A stretch of 64,000 nt of DNA from Atopsyche davidsoni (lineage: Eukaryota; Arthropoda; Insecta; Trichoptera; Hydrobiosidae): the NCBI GenBank assembly GCA_022113835.1, contig JAILWY010000026.1, forward strand, positions 5,979,001-6,043,000. Reading direction: 5' to 3'. Of the stretch, positions 1-10,540 are shown piece after piece. The position numbers and the translations under genes were made by a program. Below the pieces are notes generated by a model. It worked only from the letters and a program-made list of their open reading frames with translations, made no database searches and was not told the origin of the DNA. The first letter of the stretch is position 1. Each line of letters begins with the position of its first letter.

Positions 1-190
1 AATTCAATAATCCCATCGGGTCTTCTCTGCTTACCCCATCATCCGTTGCACCCCTTTCCGCATCAGCCACCCCAGGTTTTGTTTATCCTGCTCCCTAGTG
101 AGGCTATACTCATCCACTGTGACCGCCTCGCAGCCGTGCCTGCGAAGCCTTCGCCACAGCCTTCGAGACCGTTTCCAGAGCTTTCTCAAC
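1..190. other. GC-mixed island, possible cis-regulatory block
   Basis: High-complexity block at the window edge, so it is probably truncated on the left. It holds a forkhead-like TTGTTTAT at 79-86 and a short perfect palindrome GCGAAG-C-CTTCGC at 142-154. There is no usable open frame. The following spacer to 420 is plain AT-rich. Confidence 0.4.
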
Positions 191-420
191 TCTGATATTA
201 TCTGGGAAATATAATTAAATACTTAAAATAGGGTAATGATATTTTTTATGCAGTATTTATTTGTTTTCATGTTTATATTTATTTTCTCAAAAGACAAATT
301 TAAATGTAGCTTCTAAAATACCCCAACATGCATCCACTCATACATTTTACGTTTCTTAAATTTTTAGCGTTTTAGGTACTAGTATCATCTATATAAATCT
401 TTTTGGAAATTATAATATAA

Positions 421-660
421 ACAATCTCGCGTCACTCCAATGAGGAAGCTCCTCGAAATCACAGAATCCAAGTCTCCTCAGCACGTATAGACACCCACCG
501 CACGATCTATAGCCGTAACGGCGGACAAATAGGTGCGCGGTGGGGTCATATTAGTTTGTGACTGACTGGAGGTTATTTAATAGCCTGGGGGTTGTATTTT
601 AAATGCTGCGGTGCAAATTTGTTCCTGAAATTACCGGAAGTACCTGCTCGGTACGCGAAA
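421..660. other. GC-mixed island
   Basis: Non-repetitive block with two mirrored G/C motifs: CACCCACCGCAC at 492-503 and GTGCGCGGTGGGG at 533-545, about 30 bp apart and roughly inverted. No coding frame is supported. Confidence 0.4.
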
Positions 661-1690
661 ACTAATTTTAACGTACGTAATGCTAACATTAACTTCAATC
701 TGGAATTTTTTTTATTTTTTTTGTAGTTTTAGAAACTTTTAATTAGATTTAACGTCCATCTGCAGTAATCGTCCTCAAAAGTTGAAAGTATAAACGTGCC
801 GTATAAAACTTGGGGAAATTTTAAGAAATATTTATTTTTAATAATTAAAAAACATAATGCTAAATACCCTACGTATTAAAATATGCAATATTATGATTAA
901 TATCATTTAATAAAAAATATTATTTCAATGAGCATATAAAAAAATCATTACTAGTAAAACTATTGGCAATAAAAATGTAACAGTCTGTAATAAATTATTT
1001 TTTTCAATAAAATAGATGATAGAATTATTTTGCAATCAAAATCTTTTAAAGAAAAGCTGTTTATCATAATTATCTGTTCAGTGTATTAAATGACTTATCG
1101 TATTTTTTTAAATTAATTGTAAACAAGAATCTTAGTAATGAATGCACACAGTATAAATAATTTATTTCAAATTTAACGAAATATTTATTAAAAAATCTAT
1201 GTTATAATATTTTCGAGACGTTTTTATGAATTGGTTTTAAATATAAATGCTTATTTTAAAATGAGAAAAGATATAATTATATCAACATGGCTAGACTTCA
1301 CAAATTAGCTGACGCACAGAGTGAATATTAAAATATTCATTCCTTAGAAAATCGTTTTTTATTATATTGAAAGACTACAATATATTAAAGTTCTAATTTT
1401 GTGTATTGAACCAAGTTCTCTTTAGTAATAAGAACGCAGTGAATTAACTAGTGCTATAACACTTTTGCTCTAAAATTAACTTTAGAGCATGTTTACTTGT
1501 GTAAATTTTTTTGACAAACTATAAAGAATTTCTTTCTTCTCAATTTAAATAAAATACATCTGAACAAAAAAATTAGACAGTCATTCTATTTGTCCCATAA
1601 AACTCTACACAACTGTGATTTTAATTGAATGAACTGAGATTTTTCCCAAGAGGGTTTTAAAATGATTTTTTATTATACATCAAACAATTT
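661..1690. other. AT-rich spacer, nothing recognised
   Basis: About 1 kb of A/T-dominated sequence with many short poly(A)/poly(T) runs and dispersed stops in all frames. I see no gene, RNA, repeat boundary or motif cluster. Confidence 0.7.
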
Positions 1691-1990
1691 TTTTAGCTTT
1701 GAACTACATCGCTAATCGCTGCAGCTGACAGTCATTTTGACTTGAAGTACATGCATCTGCGAGTGAGTAGAGTATATCTCGAGACCCTCGACACCTCGCC
1801 GAGAGTGGCTGCAGCGCAGACTGCCGGGACGGCAGATCTGGCTGGTGAACCACAAACCTAATATATTTGCAGCTGAATTTTGCAGGCGCTGCCATAGCCC
1901 GGCAGACGCTCCGCTCCGGCTTCTCCGCGGTAGACCGGCTATGTGGATTCATAAATGAAGGGATTAAAATGGAAATTATTCGATTCTGTG
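1691..1990. other. GC-rich island with paired CAGCTG E-boxes
   Basis: Compositionally distinct block containing two CAGCTG E-boxes (1722-1727 and 1870-1875), the bHLH-type motif. An 82-codon open frame on the minus strand (1704-1952) has low-complexity basic content and no recognisable domain, so I treat it as chance. A possible enhancer is an inference from composition and motifs only. Confidence 0.4.
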
Positions 1991-2355
1991 GTGACGCTGC
2001 AATGAATGGTCAATTATGATAACGGTGCTTGTTAAAATTCAGCAAGATGCTCTGGAGATGAATGTAAAGTCTGACTAATTCACTCCTATTTGATAATAAA
2101 ACAAGAGAATAATTTGATATTTAAATACAATATGTAATTAGTTTATTAATTTCAATTAAGTAGCTTATACATATAATATAATTTCGTGAATAGTTGGCAA
2201 ATTATTTTACTATTAAATATTTTTCCATTGGAAATATTCATAGGTTTTCACTATAGATCCATTATTCAAAAGATCTTTTTTGTGAAAATAGCCAATGGTT
2301 CTGTGACAGAAACGTAAGATAATTATATAGAATCACTAGAGTAAAAATATTTGCA

Positions 2356-2622
2356 ATGGGCCATAAAAGATTTGAATACGCAAGATTTGAATTTGTCGCC
2401 ATTATTGCAGTAAAGTTATGGGAACACGTAAAAAAAAACTATTTGACAGCTGACATTTTAGAGTTAGTAAAAATAAAGCGTTACACGATAGAACAACGTG
2501 TCTTCTTGCTTGGCAGCCTTTTAAAACTTTACTGCAAAAATGGCGTCAAATTCAAATCTTGCGTTAATTTTGGGACATCCTTTTATATATCACGTAATTT
2601 TACCACCGTATTTCAAAGTTGA
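2356..2622 (+). pseudogene. Mariner-like transposase N-terminal relic
   Basis: An 88-codon open frame whose middle part, starting RYTIEQRV at about residue 41 and followed by LYCKNG, resembles the N-terminal helix-turn-helix region (DUF4817 type) at the start of many insect mariner-like transposases. The match is from memory and no search was run. Between the two motifs the spacing is a few residues longer than I expect, and the catalytic D,D,D region is absent. The part before RYTIEQRV lies in an inverted second copy of the same coding region (arms 2378-2417 and 2525-2564), so the frame is an accident of rearrangement rather than a gene. It is a dead fragment. Confidence 0.5.
2378..2564. repeat. 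Inverted repeat, 40-bp arms, 38/40 identical
   Basis: Left arm 2378-2417 and right arm 2525-2564 are reverse complements with two mismatches, separated by 107 bp. Read outward, each arm encodes a similar peptide (LYCNNGDKFKSCV on minus, LYCKNGVKFKSCV on plus). The arms therefore come from two head-to-head copies of the same transposase segment. Plain terminal inverted repeats of one element are a less likely explanation. Confidence 0.75.
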
Positions 2623-2699
2623 TCAGAAACATTAAATTATTTTTTAATGTGAAATAGTATATTTTTAATTATTAAATTATTAATTAATTTAATAAAAAT

Positions 2700-2985
2700 G
2701 TATATATGACAGTAAATCCAGCTGAAACCCCGCAGAGCAGCCACAAAAACCGTCGCCGGCGCTCCTCGGGCGCGGCGCCGCTGTGTAAGGCGGTCGTAGT
2801 AATTACGATAGGCAAATTAAGCAGCAAGGCAAGTGTGGTCGGGGAGGGGGGCACCGGGGACCAGGGGGGGGCGCCGGGGACCACTGGGGGCGGGGGCGGG
2901 GGCGGAGGCGGGGGCACAGCCCCCCAAGGACCGGCGGTCTACACTGCACTGTCTTGCGCCAGTGGATATTCGTAGCGGCTAGATT
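2700..2985. other. GC-rich island with long G tract
   Basis: The first part (2720-2835) is complex sequence including GTAATTACGA, a homeodomain-type core. The second part is the G tract listed separately. Open frames on both strands here only reflect the G/C bias (poly-Pro on minus, poly-Gly on plus). Confidence 0.5.
2841..2915 (+). repeat. G-run tract with 20-bp tandem unit
   Basis: At least ten runs of four or more G on the plus strand, ending in (GGGGGC)n. Within it a 20-bp unit containing CCGGGGACCA is repeated twice in tandem at 2851-2890 with two differences. The spacing of the G runs fits strong G-quadruplex potential. Confidence 0.7.
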
Positions 2986-3289
2986 TTGTATGGAATCAAT
3001 AAGTATGTGAGATATTCATCTCGGCTTATCCCACCGTTAATATATTTAGTAAATATTTATTAAAATGAATTTAAATACCGTATACTCAATTTATACACAT
3101 TTTTATTTATATTTTTCAATGAATTTTTATTACTTATAAAAAAACCCATTGAACATCAGTGCTCTGAAATTTTCAACCAATTCACTGAGTAATAGCCAAT
3201 AATAATAATCCGTGATTCAAAATAATTTATTTTAATACAGTTGAAATAGGTTGTAGTTTTCAAATTATAACGTTTAATTGGTTCATTCT

Positions 3290-3530
3290 TCACCTTGGCT
3301 GGAATTTTCGTCGCACTGTTGACACGGAGAAAACAAATCCCAGACGACTGCGACTGCGGCACCAAATTAGTGAGCGAGCCGCATTACGCGATGTCTTCAT
3401 CCTAACAAATCATAAATAGGCACTCGGTAAACACGGCCACCCACCAGCCATCTTAATTGCCGAAAATATTATGTTTACTTATGCTTACCGTCTGAGGAGT
3501 GAGGAGCCTGTTTGTGTCTATAATAAAATC
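3290..3530. other. Mixed-composition island
   Basis: Complex sequence standing out from AT-rich flanks (2990-3290 and 3530-3860), with a CAAATTAGTGAGCG block and TGTTTACTTA. No open frame of interest. Confidence 0.35.
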
Positions 3531-3959
3531 AAATTAATCATGAAACGTTAACTAGAACACACAGATTTGTTAAAAATATAACATGTGTCAATACTTCACA
3601 AGTATAGAATTTTGTGCATTATCAAAAATATCAGCCAAACTTGAAAATTTTAAGTATGTTTCAAAATTCATTTTAGTTTTGACCAATAATTCGATTTTAA
3701 ATCGATTAACACTTGAGACGACCAAATCTTCAAAGAATCTTTAATTTTTATGGGATTTTTTTCATCGTTGCATGGGTGAACCGATTATCTTAAAACAAAC
3801 GTTTTAAAACGAATTTATTTAATATTAATACGTAGCACCGTGTGATCGTTTAGTTATATAGTGCAGCTTTGTAATGTTGCAAATAAGACATTCTAGACAT
3901 TTTATAATTTTAACTTATAAAATTACTCGAAGGATAAAGTTTTCTCATTCAATTTGCGT

Positions 3960-4215
3960 TATAAGGTTATTACAATACGGCGCAGCACACTTGACTGAAA
4001 TCAATTTCAAAAACAGTGTTAAAGACCACTTGTCGCCGACTTTCAATTTGCATAAACTTAAATCCATTGCAGGAAACTTGGGGACACTTGGAGTGACCTC
4101 ACTTCGTGAACTTTGTGAGGAATTACTCCTTGTTCTTACCTACGTACGGGATCATCCTTATGGCTCTCTGCACCACCACCGGCTGACTGAATTATATATC
4201 TACTTAAATACACAT
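3960..4215. other. Island with nuclear-receptor-like half sites
   Basis: Contains TGACCT (4094-4099) and TGAACTTTG (4107-4115), half-site-like motifs for nuclear receptors. A 116-codon plus-strand frame (3874-4224) runs through it, but half of that frame lies in AT-rich flank and it shows no known domain. I judge it a chance frame, though the stretch near 4080-4150 is unusually free of stops. Confidence 0.35.
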
Positions 4216-4474
4216 TTTGCTTGACTTCAAATAGACAATATTCTATTATATTTTAATTAATATATATATCATTATATATTTTTTTTAAAAGTTACGCAAC
4301 ATACATTCAAATAAACATGAATTGAATCAATATATTAATATTAACTGCATGTGAGTTTCAAAATTATGTTTCATTATTTAGCTCAAGTTATTAAGTCTCC
4401 TTTAAACAATCACGGTGTAATTTTCCACCTTGAATTTAGTACAATATCTGTACATTAATTATGTCTTCGGAAAT

Positions 4475-4725
4475 AATCAAAACAAATGGTCAGAACCCTT
4501 TCAGGACGGGTGTTCACATGCAAGCCTCTTGGGCCCTCGGCCAGGGCGGGGGCGGCCGCCCCAGGCACAAAGCATCTCGTTAGTGGGCGGACGTGCCGCC
4601 CCCGCTGCCCCGCTTTTTCTGGGCTCCATTTCAACTCCATCGCAGACCTCTCTATGCCCCATAGCAAACGCATGTCGGGTGTGTGGGTTCTTGCAAATCA
4701 GAGAATGTATTGTGAACACTATAAT
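4475..4725. other. GC-rich island with GC-box motifs
   Basis: Holds GGGCGGGGGCGGCCGCCCC near 4544-4562 and GTGGGCGG near 4583, GC-box-like (Sp-family) words. Four overlapping open frames on both strands cover the same bases and none resembles a protein. The AT-rich spacer continues to 4840. Confidence 0.4.
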
Positions 4726-4846
4726 TTTAAACGAGGTATTATCACATTAATGCTATTTAACAAGCTCTGAATTTATCATTGTAAATTAAAATAAACAGAT
4801 TTTATATTAAAACTAGAAATGTTGCCCGTCACAGAATGACGTTTTC

Positions 4847-5229
4847 GGAGGCATAATTTTTTTGATTAATAATTTCTAACGCATCTAAAAAATAAAATTG
4901 GTACTTGTGTCAAGCTGACATAAACGGAAAATTTCTAAGAAGCATCAAAATTTGTTTTTTTGTAAAAGTTCTAAATTTGAAATTCTCGCGGTGAACAATA
5001 AAATCCTATAATTCGTACATATTGAAACTCGCTAAAGCATATTTTATAATTTTATTAAATTAGTTTATGAATAAAAATATTATCCTATCGTCTTGAAATT
5101 CGGCACATAGTTGCGGAAAAATTTACTATACTTACATGCAAAAAATCAGCGATGTATCTTTTAAGATATTCTATTGAAAACCAAAACATGAAACATACAC
5201 ACACACAATGGATATTATTATAGTAGATT
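4847..5229 (+). repeat. Interspersed repeat R1, copy A
   Basis: About 380 bp that match, at moderate identity by eye, the reverse complement of 9859-10254. Shared landmarks in order are GGAGGCAT, GATTAATAATTTCTAACGC, TGTGTCAAGCTGACATAAAC, AATTTCTAAGAAGC, CTATCGTCTTGAAATTCGG, a short (CA)n tract and ATTATTATAGTAGATT. The element class is not recognised. It may be the end of a decayed autonomous transposon, because no intact frame remains. Confidence 0.8.
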
Positions 5230-5412
5230 TAAACACCTGCGCTATGCTCACTACAATGAATGTTTGTTTTGAAATTTTTGCATAGTTTAAAGCAAATAAA
5301 AACCAAAATTTATTGCACTAAGACTTTAATGCAAACTAAGCTTAATTTATATTTTTTATAATTAAAAAAAAAAACTAGTAAAGTAAACTACGCAATAACA
5401 CATTTGATCATA

Positions 5413-5698
5413 TGTCGATTTTTTTATTAAACGTCAATCAGATGCGTATTTATTACCCATTACGGGTTTATTATATTATTACTAATATGATTAAGCACAT
5501 TAGTTCATACATAGAAGATGATTTAAAGAAACTCTCAGAAAAATATCAACGTGATTTGTGTGCGATTTGAACCCACATCCCCTGGCTTACATGGCCGGTG
5601 TACTAACCCTTGTACTAACGAATCACTTCACGATGATATTTTTCTGAGAGTTTATTTAAATCATCTTCTATGTATGAACTAATGTGCCTATAATACAT
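5413..5698. mobile_element. Foldback SINE-like element with tRNA-like core
   Basis: The element has a tRNA-like core (5551-5626) enclosed by inverted arms at 5495-5553 and 5629-5687, with 57 of 59 positions pairing. The left side extends outward (5433 onward) into sequence shared with the copy at 39020. The whole is bracketed by an 11-bp direct repeat ATTTGATCATA at 5402-5412 and 5699-5709, a candidate target-site duplication. The arrangement is body, tRNA-like head, inverted body, unlike an ordinary SINE. Confidence 0.7.
5551..5626 (-). repeat. tRNA-Thr(TGT)-like sequence inside foldback element
   Basis: On the minus strand, ends GTGATTC and AAATCAC can pair as an acceptor stem. The region CCGGCCATGTAAGCCAGG resembles the anticodon arm of tRNA-Thr(TGT), and GGTTCAAATC matches a B box. 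A mismatch in the anticodon stem, an A where the invariant U33 should be and a diverged D arm argue that this is a SINE head and not a working tRNA. Confidence 0.6.
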
Positions 5699-5709
5699 AT
5701 TTGATCATA

Positions 5710-6125
5710 AAATATTGATTTTTAAAATAAACCTGCCTGCACTAAATTTACTAAATAATAACAGCTAAATTATTTTTAAAATATGGTAGTTATGTTATGT
5801 TAATTCTTACATCTCACGAACAAAATACTTCATTTCAAATACTAATTATTTTATTTCGAATACAGTACAAATAATGACTGCATATTGCATTGACATTTTA
5901 ATTTCATCTACCGGAAACCAGCCTCAGGCCCTGATGGTCCAAAATAATGAGAAGCGTCCCTCACCCTCAACAATAAATGATAAATCTAAAACCGCCCTCC
6001 TCCCTTACCCTTCGAGTAGGCATACCAAGTATTGTGGACTTAGTTAAAATCTGGATGTCAGATCTGAAGTATTCAATAATACGATGATAAACCTTTATTG
6101 TCACAAATACTTGAAATTGTTTTAA
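5710..6125. other. AT-rich spacer with a small mixed block
   Basis: Mostly AT-rich. A mixed-composition segment at about 5915-6055 contains CAGCCTCAGGCCCTGATGG and a pyrimidine-rich run. No gene or repeat boundary is seen. Confidence 0.4.
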
Positions 6126-6129
6126 GCGA

Positions 6130-6278
6130 ACAATTGTTATACGGCATCAGATTTTGTTTGTATCAATATTAATTATTTTTATATATTTTATGCGCCGATT
6201 TATGTTTTTTTTTTGTTTTCATGTTCTGAACCACAATTGTTATTAAAAAGAACACGACTTTTGAATCACAATTGTTAT
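6130..6278. promoter_or_regulatory. Three ACAATTGTTAT sites (Sox-like cluster)
   Basis: The 11-mer ACAATTGTTAT occurs at 6130-6140, 6233-6243 and 6268-6278, all in the same orientation, in otherwise AT-rich DNA. ACAATTGT is a palindromic Sox-type recognition core. No other copy was noticed in the window. Binding is an inference. Confidence 0.45.
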
Positions 6279-6676
6279 TTCGTTTTATTTTCCATTGATT
6301 CGATAAAGAGTTTGAAAAGAAATTAAACAGTATTGTAAAAACACACAGATTTTCAAGTTCACAATGTTTTAACGTGAGTTTTTAGTTGATGTGTTTTTAC
6401 CCTTTTATTTCTTATTCGATGTATTCTGATAATGCCTGTGTTATTTGAATATCTTTACTTTAGTGATGATTATATCAATTTGCTGGTATTTTTAAAGTAA
6501 TAAATAAATTATGTAATAATTTATACATTTTTGCTCATTTTATCAATGCAAGCATGCTTAACACTTTACTGGTCCGGTTTATTTGAACTCTAAAAACTGA
6601 GATACACGTTGCATCAATCAAAAGCTTTTTTTTTTTTCAAGAAATGATAAAAAATCAAGAATTAACTATATATATA

Positions 6677-6799
6677 TTGATAATGATAACGTTCATTTTT
6701 TTCAAATATTGAAAATTGATTAAAGAAACTCTTAGAAAAATATAATCGTGATTTGTGTGGGATTTGAACCCACATCCCCAAGCTTACATGGCCGGTGCA
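6677..6799 (-). mobile_element. tRNA-derived SINE, 5'-truncated copy
   Basis: Homologous base for base over about 123 bp to 12711-12833. Read on minus, it starts inside the tRNA-like head (B box GGTTCAAATCC present; A-box half and acceptor lost after 6799) and runs into the tail containing AGTTTCTTTAATCAATTTTC. The break at 6799 falls next to a different AT-rich sequence, so the head was lost by truncation or deletion. Confidence 0.75.
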
Positions 6800-6884
6800 A
6801 TAAAACCTGTATAGGAAAAATCGTACTTCCTGTGAGACGGTCTTCCCGAAAAATCAATAATATAGATATATATATTATATAATC

Positions 6885-7225
6885 TCGTGCTGGAAAGCAT
6901 GGAGTTTTCTTCTCAAATAATTTGGTGCAAGTACTTATCCAAATCCTGTCGAAACCGTTCCATTGCAAAGTCGAATTCCCTTATCGATTTGTGCGTCCAA
7001 GTTGGGTGCTCGGCGCGGATCGCGTGCAGACCCCTTGCCCTCCAAAACTTTTGCAGTTCCCCGAGAAGAAAAATGCTCAATATTAATTAGAATCTTCCGA
7101 CTAGATCTCGCCGGGCGCTCTGCTAGATGGCTCGGAAAAATTACTCGATACCCTGGAGTAAGTTTTTAGAATAATAAATTGACGTCCGCACCGGTTGATT
7201 AAGTCCCCGAGCGGTGATATAGATG
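6885..7225. other. GC-mixed island
   Basis: Complex block with GGCGCGGATCGCGTGC near 7012-7027, CAATATTAATTAG (homeodomain-like), and TCTCGCCGGGCG. Plus-strand frames of 67 and 68 codons overlap in different registers and are treated as chance. The spacer 7230-7595 is AT-rich without features. Confidence 0.4.
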
Positions 7226-7599
7226 TTTCATTTATCTCATATTAATCAAAACGTATATAATATATTATTTCTGAAATAATTTGGATTCGTTCTCTGTTAG
7301 CTGAGAGAACTGAAGCACTTGGAAATAATTGGATAAAATCATATTTTATTTTTTAATTAATCAGATGCACAGATAAAATAAAAAAATATAATGATAATAA
7401 TTTCAATAAGATACAGCACACTCATTGTATAAAATTTTAATTTATAACAAAAGTTAACAACTAGATTAATAATCTTTACATAATTTTATTGGTTAATTAG
7501 CCAACATATATATCATCAGGTTCTATCGATTGTTTACTAAGAAAAATATTCAGTCGCTACTATATAATATTTTATTTTATTTTTACTAGTATATAGTGC

Positions 7600-7830
7600 G
7601 AGTGCCTTAAGTTCCACTTTAAGCCTTACAAAGCTCTAGCTGCATCTAAATTGCTTACACAACATAAACATGTCTGCTGTTAACCACACATAAACATATA
7701 TACCAACGTGTTGGGGGTGACCATCTTCCGGCACAGACACCCCATAAGAGCCTTCATTTAAGAGCATAATTACGTTTCAGTACAATTTTCAGACGTGCAT
7801 GCAAACAATATTATACAATTTCTGTACTGA
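7600..7830. other. Island with paired forkhead-like sites
   Basis: The 9-mer CATAAACAT (forkhead-type TAAACA core) occurs at 7663-7671 and 7689-7697, 26 bp apart in the same orientation. It is followed by a GTGTTGGGGGTGACC block. The spacer 7830-8100 is AT-rich. Confidence 0.4.
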
Positions 7831-8099
7831 ATTTGGTTTGCACGGTTGGTTTCTTTTTTATATAAAACTAATAACATATTTTCTAATCACTTAGTTTTCA
7901 TATATGGTATATAAGATTTCACTATATATAATTATTTTTGTAAGTGGTATATTAAACTTGATTTTTTATGATTGATATAAACTGTATCAATCAATAAGAT
8001 AAAATATATAATTTTTTGAAAATTATTACAGAATTCTTTTATTAAAACACTAGTTATTCAAAAAACCACTTATCCAATTACTGATATTACTTGTCAATC

Positions 8100-8490
8100 A
8101 TCATATATAATATATATAAATTTGTCTTGTCTTAAAAATACCGATCTCTACTGTTTAGTACCGCTTTGTTTGTAAAGCTTTGTTTTTTCGCCTTTTCATT
8201 TAATTACAAAACTACAAGAACATCTTACAATAAACTGTACCCATTTAGAAAAATTATGAGTCCACTTAGTTAAAAAAAACATTTCGATCAATTAGAGCCC
8301 CTTGTACTGGCCTATTGGGGATTATTTGTTTGTCTGTGATAATTTCTGTCCAGCCTCGGCGGCGGCTCTCCCACTTGCTGTGTTTATTACAGCGCGAATA
8401 TTAGCAAAGGCTTTTTGCAACGATTTACTGGGGTGCTTTCTAACATCCCCTACTGATGTTTTCTTTGGTTTGCAATAATTTTAAATTTTT
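8100..8490. other. Island with duplicated GCTTTGTTT motif
   Basis: GCTTTGTTT (HMG-box, TCF/Sox-like) occurs at 8163-8171 and 8177-8185. Downstream, at about 8340-8460, lies a GC-richer core with CTCGGCGGCGGCTC. No frame is supported. Confidence 0.4.
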
Positions 8491-9150
8491 GCAGGCCCAC
8501 TTTCATTTCAATTAAAAAAACTGCGCATTTCGATTTAAGTATTCCGTAAAAAGCCTCCGTGATATTACAATGAAAACAAATTATATTTTGCCATTTTTTA
8601 TGAGTTTACATCCAATTTTTTTTTTTATGAAACCTTTTAATAAAATTCATATTGAAAACAGATTTACTGTTATTTTTAATGCTTAAAACTTCATATTTAT
8701 CAGCGTTATCGAGTAATCTGGATATGCCAGTTGATTGCGGTTATAATTTGCCTAGATACAAATATATTTAAAGAACATCAGAAGAAGCATGTATACAACA
8801 TATTAATTAAACACTAATCTAGTTCTAAAATTTCACATTCGAACACACGGATCTTCAAAATCGTCGTTGAAAAACATGTTTTTTTTACCCTCACAAATTC
8901 AACTAAAAGCATACCAAGAACTACTTCTATAATATTTTCTCAATGTATAAATAACTAGTCAATATAGTCAATTTTCTTTTCTGTATATGTACATGTAGCA
9001 TCACATACGTCCACAATATTTGACAATCGAAATCATTAATTATATTTTATATGGCTTTTGGTAATCTCTTTGTAAAATCTCCCTACTAATTTATGAAATA
9101 TGATATTATGAATATTTAATAATATTTCCAAACAGTTTAATTTTTTCTCT
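8491..9150. other. AT-rich spacer
   Basis: Long AT-rich stretch. The only break is a short mixed segment at 8700-8760 with GTTATCGAGTAATCTGG. No gene or repeat is seen. Confidence 0.6.
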
Positions 9151-9154
9151 TTGA

Positions 9155-9370
9155 AGACAAGATCCCTGTTCAGGTTTAGCTGCAGTGACTTCAGCGTGTC
9201 TCTGAAGGTCCCCCTAGCCGTCCAGTGCTACCGTTCCATCGTAAATAAGATGAGTCAATCCCAGGAACTGTTTGACTTCTTTGTATTTTGGCAATAGAGC
9301 ATGATTGCTACCTTCCGTATCGGTGTTTACGCTTTATTTGCTGAAGGAAACTCAGTCATTTATGAAAGCT
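9155..9370. other. Mixed-composition island
   Basis: Contains TTAGCTGCAGTGACTTCAGC and GTAAATAAGATGAGTCAATCC, which includes an AP-1-like TGAGTCA. It is followed by an AT-rich spacer to 9855, with a weakly mixed part at 9560-9700. Confidence 0.35.
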
Positions 9371-9858
9371 TTCTTTTATACAGAAAATGAAACAAAACAA
9401 AAAAACACGCTTTCACATTGAATTTTCATTATTTGTGTAATTTTTTAACAGGAAATTTATTTTCATGCTTACTCAGCTAAACATACTTTTTATAAAAAAA
9501 ATTTCATATACACTATTATTAAAAAAATATATAATCTTAACTTCAAAATTAAAAGTAAATATTGGTCAGCACTAATAAGCGTCCCTACAAAATCACTCAT
9601 AGATAGCGTTTATCATTCGTCAGTCTGATTCTATCAAACCTTTATGGTTAATGCCAAAACTGTATCTCTAGTCCACGTTCGAACAAAGTAGGATTGAGTT
9701 TTAATATTTAGATGCATCAATATCCTCTTTATTTAGCTGGCATAATATTAACATAAATTAGTTACACGAGACATTTGATAGACTAGAGCTGTGACAAGTA
9801 GACGGTTTACTGTAAAATTATCAAAAAATTTATAACACTAGGAAAAAAACTCTAATAC

Positions 9859-10254
9859 AATCTACTATAATAATAGCCATTGTGTGTGGGTTGGTGTGTG
9901 TGTGTGTGTGTTTCATTTTTTGCTTCTCTATGGAATATCTTAAAAGATACAACGCTGATTTTTTGCACGTAAGTTTAGTAAATTTTTCCACAGCTATATG
10001 CCGAATTTCAAGACGATAGGATAATATTTTCATTCATAAACTAATTAAATAAAACTATCAAATATGCTTTATGTACGAATTATTTGATTCTGTTGTTCAC
10101 TGCGAGAATTTCAAATTTAGAATTTTTACAAAAAAACAAAATATGATGCTTCTAAGAAATTTCCAGTTTATGTCAGCTTGACACAAGTACCAATTTTATT
10201 TTTTAGTTGCGTTAGAAATTATTAATCACATCATTAATAACTTAAAATGCCTCC
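9859..10254 (-). repeat. Interspersed repeat R1, copy B
   Basis: Inverted counterpart of 4847-5229, with the same landmarks in reverse order. Its internal microsatellite is longer (GT-rich at about 9890-9911). A 67-codon minus-strand frame (9830-10033) lies inside the repeat and contains a His-Thr run from the microsatellite; it is not a gene. Just outside, at 10247, a start codon opens a short MPPKK frame that stops after 15 codons. Confidence 0.8.
9887..9911 (+). repeat. (GT)n microsatellite
   Basis: Imperfect GT repeat within repeat R1 copy B. Copy A carries a shorter CA tract at the equivalent place (near 5197-5208). Confidence 0.8.
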
Positions 10255-10540
10255 TAAAAAAATAACACCGTCTAAGCACAGCAAACGTAATTAAAAAAAG
10301 AATAGCACAATTGAACGTGATAAAGACTGCATCTAATAAAGAACAGTGCAGTGAAAGTGATTCGATGTTTGTGACACGAAATGTGATATTTCCTAGAATG
10401 GCTTTGCTTTCAAAATTAATATCCGGATATTAAAAAAATATGTGTACAAAATATTCATCTAATTGTCAGCCAAACATATGTTCAAACACTATTGCATCGT
10501 TCATCGAATACATCATTTTATGACGGGCTACATTTCTAGT
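10255..10540. other. Spacer beside repeat R1
   Basis: AT-rich and moderately complex. Short frames here (for example KEQCSESDSMFVTRNV in one register) may be remnants of the element adjoining repeat R1, but stops interrupt every frame and no family is recognised. Confidence 0.3.

Noticed and set aside
3874..4224. 116-codon plus-strand frame as a gene
   Set aside because: No domain, its start lies in AT-rich flank, no splice signals, and residue content follows the underlying composition.
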